Origin: Sediminispirochaeta sp964394395
GTDB taxonomy: Bacteria > Spirochaetota > Spirochaetia > DSM-16054 > Sediminispirochaetaceae
Direction of reading: 5' to 3'
Assembly: GCA_964394395.1 (NCBI GenBank)
Contig: CAYMWV010000213.1
Location: 1-5,200 of the forward strand
Length of the DNA stretch: 5,200 nt
In this document: positions 1-5,200 of the stretch, one piece after another
How positions within the stretch are numbered: the first letter of the stretch is position 1
Layout: the number at the start of each line of letters is the position of its first letter
Position numbers and translations under genes: made by a program
The notes under the pieces: model-generated
Databases searched by the model: none
What the model saw: the letters and a program-made list of their open reading frames with translations, nothing else
What the model was told of the DNA's origin: nothing

Positions 1-1
1 A

Positions 2-97
2 GAAAAGAAATTCCTTCGTGTTATACTACTTGAAGACAATTATACTTTGCATAATGCTTTTTTCGATAGAAGGTTTTCCACAGGAGAGATCAAATGA
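2..97 (+). CDS. DUF4258-like protein, C-terminal fragment (5' end outside window)
   Basis: An open frame enters from the left edge and ends with TGA at 95-97, giving 31 residues. The tail reads FLRVILLEDNYTLHNAFFDRRF, split here as FLRVILLEDN and YTLHNAFFDRRF. A hydrophobic strand followed by an A-(F/Y)-F-x-R-R ending is what the DUF4258 family shows at its C terminus. The stop overlaps the ATG of the next gene as ATGA, so the two are probably translationally coupled. DUF4258 genes commonly sit directly before DUF2283 genes, and that neighbour supports the call. Its biochemical role is unknown to me. By family resemblance to BrnT/RelE-like folds it could be the toxin half of a toxin-antitoxin pair, but that is inference. 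The base composition is AT-rich, unlike cysNC. Too little is visible to check catalytic residues. Confidence 0.6.
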   Translation, partial: EKKFLRVILLEDNYTLHNAFFDRRFSTGEIK

Positions 98-297
98 AAA
101 TAACCTATTTCCAGGATACCGATACCGCTCTTATACAATTTTCTCAGAACGAAGTAGAGGAAACACAAGAATTGAGCGAGAATATCTATCTGGATGTCGA
201 TAAAGCAGGAAATCTGGTAAATATGACGATTGAGCATGCGAAAGCTACTGGAGCTCTCTCTTCTTTTACCTATGAAGAGAAAAGTAAATCCGCATAA
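94..297 (+). CDS. DUF2283 family small protein, possible antitoxin partner
   Basis: This is a complete 67-residue protein. It begins MKITYFQDTDTALIQFS and continues with NIYLDVDKAGNLVNMTIEHA. This matches the DUF2283 pattern: a first strand M-K-I-x-Y-x-x-D-x-D, then an acidic stretch, then a strand-turn-strand x-L-D-x-D-x-x-G-x-L-V followed by I-E. Family members are usually 60-80 residues, so the length is normal. The start is supported by AGGAG at 82-86, seven bases before the ATG, and by the ATGA overlap with the DUF4258-like gene. No membrane segment or signal peptide is seen. The family has no established activity. Its habitual pairing with DUF4258 suggests a toxin-antitoxin-like cassette in which this would be the antitoxin (inference). 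It ends only 21 bases before cysNC, so read-through into cysNC is likely. AT-rich codon use sets it apart from cysNC. Confidence 0.8.
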   Translation: MKITYFQDTDTALIQFSQNEVEETQELSENIYLDVDKAGNLVNMTIEHAKATGALSSFTYEEKSKSA

Positions 298-318
298 CAA
301 TTCATAAAAAGGACCCCC

Positions 319-2289
319 ATGAGTACGAACAGCAGCAGAAACAGCAAACAAGCCCCAACAAACCAAGACGGCCCCGAAACCCAGCAAACCTTCGACGTAG
401 AAGAGTACCTCAACCGGGAACTCCTCCGCTTCACCACCGCCGGAAGTGTGGATGACGGAAAGAGCACCCTCATTGGTCGGCTCCTCTACGACAGCAAGGC
501 GATCTTTCAGGACCAGATGGAGGCGCTGGAGCGCACCACAAAGCTCCGGGGAGAAGAGACAGTCAACCTGGCCCTCCTTACCGACGGACTGCGGAGCGAG
601 CGGGAGCAGGGGATCACCATCGATGTGGCCTACCGCTACTTCTCCACCCCCAAGCGGAAGTTCATCATCGCCGATACCCCGGGGCACGAGCAGTACACCC
701 GGAACATGGTCACCGGCGCCTCCACCGCCCAGCTGGCGGTGATCCTCATCGATGCCCGTAACGGAGTGCTCACCCAGTCCCGGCGCCACGGCATTATTGC
801 GAGCCTTCTGGCCATCCCCCACGTGGTGGTGGCGGTAAACAAAATGGATGCGGTGGATTGGTCAGAAGAGCTCTACCGCAGCATCGTCGCCGAGTACACC
901 GCTTTCAGCGAGAAACTGGACATCCATGACATCACCTTCATCCCCATCAGCGCCCTTTTAGGGGATAACGTGGTGGAGAAGAGCAGCAACATGAGCTGGT
1001 ACGACGGACCTACGGTGCTCCACCAGCTGGAGAACGTCACCATCAGCGCCGACCGCAACCTGATCGATTTCCGCTTCCCCGTCCAGTACGTGGTGCGGCC
1101 AAATCAGGACTTCCGGGGCTTTGCCGGCCGTATCGCCAGCGGCACCATCAAGGTGGGTGAGCCGGTGGTGGCCCTCCCCTCGGGGCAGGAATCGAAGATC
1201 AAGGAGATTGTCACCTACAAAGAGAACAGGAAAAAGGCGAGGGCCGGAGAGTCGGTGATCCTCACCATCGAGGATGAACGGGACATCTCCCGGGGGGAGA
1301 TGATTGTCCGGAAGAACAACGTCCCGGTAACCAGCCGCCACTTCGAGGCTACCATCTGCTGGATGGATGACAAAAAGTCCCTGGACCGGAGCAAACCCTA
1401 CAAGTTCCAGCACACCACCCGGCTGGTGAACGGCTTTATCCGCAATCTCCGCTACCAGCTCGATGTAAACACCCTCCACCGGGCCGATGCCGAAACCCTC
1501 ACCCTCAACGAGATTGGCCGGGTGGAGATAGAAACCGCCAGCCCCCTCTTTTACGACCCCTACAGCTCCAACCGGGAGACCGGAGGCTTTGTCATTATCG
1601 ATCCCGCTAGCAACCTCACCGTGGCTGCCGGGATGATCCGGGGACCCATAAGCATCGACCAACGGGAGGAGCAGCGTGAGTCCCTCGGACAGCCCGCCGC
1701 AGACCGCAACATCACCTGGGAGGCCTTTCCGGTCACCCAAGTAATGCGGGAAGAGAAGAACGGCCATAAAGCCCACTGCCTCTGGTTTACCGGCCTCTCG
1801 GGCTCCGGGAAAAGCACCATCGCAAAGGAGCTCTCCAAGAAGCTCCATGCCCAGGGCAGGCAGGTCTATGTCCTGGACGGCGACAACATTCGCCACGGCA
1901 TCAACGCCGACCTGGGCTTCACCGAAGCGGACCGCAAGGAGAACATCCGCCGGATCGGCCACGTGGCGCGCCTCCTCTTCGACGCCGGCTTCATCGTCAT
2001 CTGCTCCTTCATCAGCCCCAAGCAGTACATGCGGGACGGCGTAAAAGCCCTCTTCCCCAAAGGCGCCTTCAGCGAAGTGCACGTGAAGTGCTCCATCGAA
2101 GAGTGCCGCCGCCGGGACCCCAAGGGGCTCTACAAAGCCGCCGAAGAGGGGCTTATCGCCAACTTTACCGGTATCGGCAACGCCTACCAGCCGCCTGCGG
2201 CGGCTGACCTTGTTCTGGACAGTGAAAAAAAGAGCCTGGACGAGCTTGTAAAGGGGTCGGAGGTTCACCTGTTTACTTTTTTGAAATAG
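319..2289 (+). CDS. cysNC: bifunctional sulfate adenylyltransferase subunit 1 / adenylylsulfate kinase
   Basis: This 656-residue fusion activates sulfate in the cytoplasm. The CysN half is the GTPase that drives APS formation by CysD (sulfate + ATP to APS + PPi). The APS kinase half phosphorylates APS to PAPS. The EF-Tu-like GTPase domain (about 35-250) shows P-loop GSVDDGKS at 42-49, the switch region DTPGHEQYTRN from 119, NKMD at 174-177 and a later ISALLGDNV. Beta-barrel domains follow to about 460. The APS kinase domain (about 480-645) has P-loop GLSGSGKS at 492-499, DGDNIRHG from 520, LGF..DRKENIRRIGHVA, the FISP serine at 566, and DPKGLY...NFTGIGNAYQPP. All key motifs are present and the length suits CysNC. 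The start is supported by AAAAAGGA at 306-313. The first 25 residues are a polar Ser/Asn/Gln-rich extension. CysD is not visible; the usual partner position is taken by the DUF4258/DUF2283 pair. The last 11 residues lie in a DNA repeat (2253-2284). Confidence 0.96.
   Translation: MSTNSSRNSKQAPTNQDGPETQQTFDVEEYLNRELLRFTTAGSVDDGKSTLIGRLLYDSKAIFQDQMEALERTTKLRGEETVNLALLTDGLRSEREQGITIDVAYRYFSTPKRKFIIADTPGHEQYTRNMVTGASTAQLAVILIDARNGVLTQSRRHGIIASLLAIPHVVVAVNKMDAVDWSEELYRSIVAEYTAFSEKLDIHDITFIPISALLGDNVVEKSSNMSWYDGPTVLHQLENVTISADRNLIDFRFPVQYVVRPNQDFRGFAGRIASGTIKVGEPVVALPSGQESKIKEIVTYKENRKKARAGESVILTIEDERDISRGEMIVRKNNVPVTSRHFEATICWMDDKKSLDRSKPYKFQHTTRLVNGFIRNLRYQLDVNTLHRADAETLTLNEIGRVEIETASPLFYDPYSSNRETGGFVIIDPASNLTVAAGMIRGPISIDQREEQRESLGQPAADRNITWEAFPVTQVMREEKNGHKAHCLWFTGLSGSGKSTIAKELSKKLHAQGRQVYVLDGDNIRHGINADLGFTEADRKENIRRIGHVARLLFDAGFIVICSFISPKQYMRDGVKALFPKGAFSEVHVKCSIEECRRRDPKGLYKAAEEGLIANFTGIGNAYQPPAAADLVLDSEKKSLDELVKGSEVHLFTFLK
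2253..2284 (+). repeat. direct repeat copy 1, inside the 3' end of cysNC
   Basis: This 32-base stretch matches 2322-2353 at 30 of 32 positions, with an offset of 69 bases (differences at 2261/2330 and 2282/2351). The shared core is GGTTCACCTGTTTACTTTT, preceded by GGGGTCGG. This copy is translated and supplies roughly residues 646-655 of CysNC (GSEVHLFTFL). Its G-rich head and T-rich tail resemble the REP-like termini seen near REP-associated transposases, but that link is from memory and unproven. Confidence 0.85.
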
Positions 2290-2305
2290 TACATAATGCC
2301 TTGAA

Positions 2306-2359
2306 GAATTGTTGATGCCAGGGGGTCGGGGGTTCACCTGTTTACTTTTTCGACAATTC
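2306..2359. repeat. imperfect inverted repeat enclosing direct repeat copy 2
   Basis: GAATTGTTGA at 2306-2315 is the reverse complement of TCGACAATTC at 2350-2359 at nine of ten positions. The tenth would be a G-U pair in RNA. The 34-base loop contains most of repeat copy 2. It could be the ends of a tiny mobile unit of about 54 bases, or an RNA stem in the cysNC 3' region. It is not a typical intrinsic terminator: the stem is AT-rich, the loop is long and no U-run follows the second arm. Confidence 0.45.
2322..2353 (+). repeat. direct repeat copy 2, in the spacer after cysNC
   Basis: This is the second copy of the 32-base repeat. It starts 33 bases after the cysNC stop codon and is not translated. 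It differs from copy 1 by GGGGG in place of GGAGG near its head and by one base at the end of its T-run. Unlike copy 1, it is enclosed by a 10-base inverted repeat (2306-2315 and 2350-2359). Confidence 0.85.
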
Positions 2360-2385
2360 CCGATGAGTTAATAAGGAAAAGACCC

Positions 2386-3338
2386 ATGGAACAGAATGAA
2401 ATTTACGAACTGTTGAGTGCCGGAGAAAGCATCTCACTGGAGTTCATGGACGAACGGGTACGCCCGGAGTCTCTGGCACGGGAAATGATCTCCATGGCAA
2501 ATACTCTGGGCGGCGTCATCCTCCTGGGGGTACAGGACGATGGTTCAGTTTCCGGTCTCTCCGGGCAGAAGCAGTGGGAAGAGTGGGTACATAATATTGC
2601 TGGTACATTTTGATATCTCCGGGGTAAACCGGGCCTCCTGGGCCGATATGGATCAGGCAAGGCTCTCAAGTTACTTTTCCAGTGTCTATGACCTCGATTA
2701 TCGATCTACCGAAGAGGCCGAGCAGAAAAGCATTCTGAAAAACAGTTCAATTCTGGTTGATGATGGCGAGGGGCTTGTGCCCTCTGTCGGGGGGGGTGCT
2801 GCTCTTTTCCAAAGCGCCCCAGAACTATCTGCCCCATGCAAGCATCTCCATCGCCGTTATCAATGGTACAGAGATAACCGACCAGGTGGTACAGAAAAAA
2901 GAGATAGGGGGAGTATTACCGGAGCAGGTCGACAACACCCTGGGCTTTCTCCTCCTTCCATGTTCCAGAGCCTCTTATCGTAGATGATTCTCCCCGGCGG
3001 AGAGAAACCCTGGCTATAGACCGCAAGGTGCTCCGGGAAGTGCTGGTCAATGCGGTGTGTCACCGGGATTACTCTATGGCAAATCAGAAAACCCGGATCC
3101 TCCTCTTCAAGAACCGGATTGAGGTGTGCACCCCGGGAAGAATTGCCAACACCCTTACCCTGGAAATGATCCGCTATGGCAACTCCGCCCCCAGAAACAT
3201 CTTCCTGGTAAAGCTGATGGACAACCTGAGATATATCGACGGGCTCGGCCGGGGAATCCCCCTTATCATCAGGCTGATGGGGGTCGGGTCCGGTTCAGGG
3301 AAGTGGGAGACCGTTTTTGTGTGGACTTGTTCTATTAA
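2386..3338 (+). pseudogene. decayed AlbA_2 / HATPase_c_4 (RecG C-terminal-like) ATP-binding protein
   Basis: Fragments in three frames read as one protein of the Schlafen-AlbA_2 plus HATPase_c_4 type, common in accessory DNA and of uncertain role. The AlbA_2 N terminus is intact at 2386-2613 (ISLEFMDERVRPESLAREM, then ANTLGGVILLGVQDDGSVSG) and ends at a stop after HNIAGTF. Homology resumes one frame over at about 2613-2790 (WADMDQARLSSYF). It shifts at a G8 run (2789-2796) to a frame giving GGVLLFSKAPQNYLPHASI and GGVLPEQVDNTLGFLL. It shifts again near 2946-2958 to IVDDSPRRRET and REVLVNAVCHRDYS. That last frame carries PGRIANTLTLEMIRYGNSAPRN and IDGLGRGIPLIIRLM. Near 3280-3295 the frame changes once more and ends FREVGDRFCVDLFY-stop at 3338. 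Some 60-70 residues of the AlbA_2 C-terminal part appear missing at about 2605. An AAGGA site at 2373-2377 precedes the ATG. The shifts could partly be sequencing errors, but the internal deletion argues for real decay. Confidence 0.85.
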
Positions 3339-3358
3339 CAGAAGAAAGGTGAAAACCC

Positions 3359-3661
3359 ATGAGATTAACTGAATCCCAACAGGAAGCAATCAGGAACACT
3401 GCCCTGGAAATCTTCGGCAGCGGTTGCAGGTTGTTTCTTTTCGGCTCCCGGGTGGACGACAGCAAAAAGGGCGGCGATATCGATCTGTTTATTGAAACAA
3501 AAGAGGATTCAGCAACTGCCTTCAAGAAGAAACTTCTTTTCCTGGTTCGTTTGAAACAGCGTATCGGGGACAGGAAAATTGATCTGGTCGTAAAGGGGGA
3601 AGACAGCACTAGTAAACCAATCTACCGGTTAGCAAGAAAAAAAGGGATCGAATTGGTATGA
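3359..3661 (+). CDS. mntA: MNT-domain nucleotidyltransferase antitoxin (MntA-like)
   Basis: This 100-residue protein is a minimal nucleotidyltransferase. The active-site loop is LFLFGSRVDDSKKGGDIDL, with G29-S30 and the metal-binding pair D40 and D42. A third acidic residue is likely D75 in KIDLVV. The spacing is GS-X9-DxD, one residue shorter than the GS-X10-DxD described for MntA; the GSRVDD..GGDIDL form is a common subfamily. Known MntA proteins neutralise the HEPN RNase HepT by attaching AMP to a tyrosine near its active site, and the same role is inferred here. Its stop overlaps the start of the HEPN gene as ATGA, the normal arrangement of this toxin-antitoxin pair. The start is supported by AAAGG at 3345-3349. 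It begins 20 bases after the end of the AlbA_2 pseudogene. No transmembrane or DNA-binding motif is visible. Confidence 0.88.
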   Translation: MRLTESQQEAIRNTALEIFGSGCRLFLFGSRVDDSKKGGDIDLFIETKEDSATAFKKKLLFLVRLKQRIGDRKIDLVVKGEDSTSKPIYRLARKKGIELV

Positions 3662-4137
3662 AGTATAAATTTGATGCTATCATCTTTGAATGTAAAACCC
3701 ATAGCCTCCGAATTACCAAAGCATTGAAGAATGTTGAAGAGATGTTTCCTCTGAGTCCGAAGAACTATACAGCACTGAATGATGAATCAATTGAGCATAT
3801 TGATCAGCTCGTCTACCGGTTCACTAAATTGCAGGATGCCTTGGGAGCAAAGCTCTTTCCCCTTGTTGTTTCATTTCTAAGAGAGGATTCCAGGACATTG
3901 ACTATCATTGATGTTCTTAATGAACTGGAAAAGCGGGAAATTATCCACTCTGCAGAAGAATGGATGGCTTTGAGAGAAATCCGCAATCAAATTGCCCATG
4001 ATTATGAAAATGATCCTGAAAATGGAAGTTATTATCTGAATGCAATATTTACACAAGCAACCGACCTCGTCCGAATTGCAGAAGAAGTGATCGATTTTTC
4101 ACAAAACCGTATTCTTCCTGTTTTAAAAGACGAGTAA
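3658..4137 (+). CDS. hepT: HEPN-domain toxin (HepT-like RNase)
   Basis: This 159-residue, largely helical protein has the HEPN RNase signature RNQIAHDY: R109, four residues, H114, then Y116 two further on (RX4HXY). In characterised HepT toxins R and H form the RNA-cleaving site of a dimer, and the tyrosine is the residue AMPylated by MntA. All three are present, so the toxin is probably active. The N-terminal half includes LVYRFTKLQDALGAKLFPLVV, typical of HepT-like proteins that are longer than the 110-140 residue minimal HEPN form. The start codon lies inside the ATGA overlap with the MNT gene, and an AAAGGGA stretch at 3641-3647 may act as its ribosome site. Codon use is AT-rich compared with the flanking cysNC and ABC transporter, which suggests the pair arrived by transfer. 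A pure HEPN accessory role without RNase activity is possible but less likely. Confidence 0.88.
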   Translation: MKYKFDAIIFECKTHSLRITKALKNVEEMFPLSPKNYTALNDESIEHIDQLVYRFTKLQDALGAKLFPLVVSFLREDSRTLTIIDVLNELEKREIIHSAEEWMALREIRNQIAHDYENDPENGSYYLNAIFTQATDLVRIAEEVIDFSQNRILPVLKDE

Positions 4138-4201
4138 ACAGCAGCCGGCATTGCGGGGCTCTTGTCCACCTTTTCCTCTGCGCACCCTAACAAGGAAACA
4201 T
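4138..4201. other. short spacer between hepT and the ABC exporter gene
   Basis: This 64-base gap holds the ribosome site of the exporter gene (AAGGA at 4192-4196). I see no clear terminator stem and no recognisable promoter. It also marks the change from AT-rich toxin-antitoxin DNA to GC-rich exporter DNA, so it is a likely boundary of the inserted module. Confidence 0.5.
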
Positions 4202-5200
4202 ATGAGCTATCTAAAAACATTACTGACCCTCCTCTCAAAGGATGAGCGGAAGAAACTGATCCTGGTCTTTTTCGGTGTCCTGGTGATGGGTTTTCTGGAG
4301 CTGGTGGGTATCGGATCCATCATGCCCTTCCTGAGTGTGGCCAGTAATCCGCAGCTGGTAAAGACAAACCGTTATCTGCTCTTTGTCTACGAGAATCTGG
4401 GTTTCGGTTCCGAAAGGGCCTTTCTCTTCGCCCTGGGGATTGGAGCGGTGATTTTTATCCTGGTAAGCAACGCCATGAAGGCTCTGGTTACCTACATGAA
4501 CCGCCGTTTTGCCACCATGCGGCAGCACTCCCTCTCCATACGGCTCTTCCGGCACTACCTCTACCAGCCCTACACATTCTTTTTAAACCGCAACTCCAGC
4601 GAGCTCTTGAAGAACATCCTGGGAGAGGTAAACACCCTGGTCACCGGAACCCTGATGCCCCTTTTGGAGCTTATTACCTCCGTGGCGGTTACCATGCTCA
4701 TTGTGGCGATGCTGGTCATAGCCGATCCCCTCCTGGCCCTCATCACCTTTCTGGCCATCGGCACCATCTACGGGGGAATCTATGTGATCACCAAACGCTA
4801 CCTCAACACTCTAGGGGAGCGGCGGCTGGAGTCCAACCGGCTCCGGTACAAGAAGGTTTCCGAATCCCTGGGGGGGATCAAGGATGTGAAGGTTCTGGGC
4901 CGGGAGGCGTACTACCTGAAAGATTACGCCCCCGCCTCGGTGGAGAACGCCAAGGTACAGGTGATAAGCGCCGTGATCGGGGTTATTCCCCGCTACGTCC
5001 TGGAGGTAGTGGCCTTCGGGGGGATCCTTCTGATCGTCCTTTACATGATGGAGACCATGGGGAACTTTCAGAACGCCGTACCGGTGGTGGGGCTCTACGC
5101 ATTTGCCGCTTACCGGATGATGCCCTCCCTGCAGAAAATCTTCGCCGAGGTGGCCAAACTGCGCACCAACCTGCCGGTGGCCAGACTGATCAGCGAGCAT
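4202..5200 (+). CDS. PglK/MsbA-like ABC exporter, membrane domain (3' end outside window)
   Basis: The frame is open for 333 codons to the window edge. It reads as the transmembrane half of a type IV ABC exporter with a membrane domain fused to an ATPase. The N terminus (LLTLLSKDERKKLILVF, then GFLELVGIGSIMPFLSVAS) and a short Y-R-M-M-P-S motif at 304-309 resemble Campylobacter PglK, the flippase for undecaprenyl-linked oligosaccharide. Predicted membrane helices are at about 19-45, 73-95, 150-172, 175-197, 256-283 and 292-310, the six expected. Between helices 4 and 5 lies the cytoplasmic coupling segment with ESLGGIKDVKVLGREAYY, also typical. The ATPase domain would lie beyond 5200, so Walker motifs cannot be seen. 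The start is supported by AAGGA at 4192-4196, five bases upstream. GC-rich codon use resembles cysNC. The likely role is export of a lipid-linked glycan across the inner membrane; lipid A or peptide export is an alternative. Confidence 0.9.
   Translation, partial: MSYLKTLLTLLSKDERKKLILVFFGVLVMGFLELVGIGSIMPFLSVASNPQLVKTNRYLLFVYENLGFGSERAFLFALGIGAVIFILVSNAMKALVTYMNRRFATMRQHSLSIRLFRHYLYQPYTFFLNRNSSELLKNILGEVNTLVTGTLMPLLELITSVAVTMLIVAMLVIADPLLALITFLAIGTIYGGIYVITKRYLNTLGERRLESNRLRYKKVSESLGGIKDVKVLGREAYYLKDYAPASVENAKVQVISAVIGVIPRYVLEVVAFGGILLIVLYMMETMGNFQNAVPVVGLYAFAAYRMMPSLQKIFAEVAKLRTNLPVARLISEH

Noticed and set aside
30..55. Possible promoter TTGAAG ... CATAAT ahead of the DUF2283 gene
   Set aside because: The spacing between boxes is only 14 bases and the stretch is coding for the DUF4258-like tail. 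AT-rich DNA gives such matches easily.
40..822. Long minus-strand open frame of 260 codons opposite the start of cysNC
   Set aside because: It overlaps clear CysNC coding sequence and lacks recognisable motifs. It is a shadow of GC-rich codon bias.
2253..2275. GGTCGGAGGTTCACC resembles the T-arm end of a tRNA gene
   Set aside because: The loop lacks the GTTCRA pattern, and no acceptor, D or anticodon arm can be folded upstream. The same sequence occurs twice as a plain repeat and once within cysNC coding sequence.
958..2337. Minus-strand open frame of 459 codons opposite cysNC
   Set aside because: Low-complexity Gly/Val/Leu composition is typical of the antisense of a GC-rich gene, and the + strand has all CysNC motifs.
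3279..3298. GGGGGTCGGG followed by GGTTCA looks like a third partial copy of the cysNC-end repeat
   Set aside because: Only short G-rich blocks match, the spacing differs by several bases and the T-rich half is absent. Chance in GC-rich DNA is sufficient, although it sits near a frame change.
4235..5200. Minus-strand open frames opposite the ABC exporter
   Set aside because: The + strand frame from 4202 is open for 333 codons with six membrane helices and PglK-like motifs, so the antisense frames are shadows.

Overview
The window looks like an accessory region of a free-living bacterial chromosome, probably from a Gram-negative organism. The large metabolic and transport genes are GC-rich with strong C/G third positions. 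The small two-gene modules between them are visibly AT-richer, which suggests separate acquisition. I cannot place the organism. A spirochaete or a sulfur-metabolising proteobacterium would fit a fused CysNC beside a PglK-type flippase, but this is a weak guess.

Layout, all genes on the + strand. (1) Positions 2-297 hold the 3' end of a DUF4258-like gene overlapping by ATGA a complete DUF2283 gene; such pairs resemble toxin-antitoxin cassettes. (2) Positions 319-2289 hold cysNC, a fusion of the ATP sulfurylase GTPase subunit and APS kinase, which makes PAPS from sulfate together with CysD (not in the window). (3) Around 2253-2359 lies a 32-bp imperfect direct repeat. One copy encodes the last residues of CysNC and the other lies in the spacer inside a 10-bp inverted repeat. 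(4) Positions 2386-3338 hold a decayed AlbA_2/HATPase (Schlafen-AlbA_2, RecG-C-like) gene with one internal deletion and three further frame changes, one of them at a G8 tract. (5) Positions 3359-4137 hold a complete MntA/HepT-type (MNT/HEPN) toxin-antitoxin pair with an ATGA overlap. (6) From 4202 to the window end is the N-terminal 333 residues of a PglK/MsbA-like ABC exporter, still open at the edge.

How they work together: cysNC supplies activated sulfate. The ABC exporter is of the type that flips lipid-linked glycans, so the wider locus may concern cell-surface polysaccharide, possibly sulfated; this is inference. The small modules look like passengers or stabilising elements inserted between housekeeping genes of that locus. 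There is no gene-free stretch longer than 300 bases. I saw no RNA gene, no CRISPR array and no convincing terminator. I do not see a clearly new system. The most unusual structure is the repeat pair at the 3' end of cysNC.
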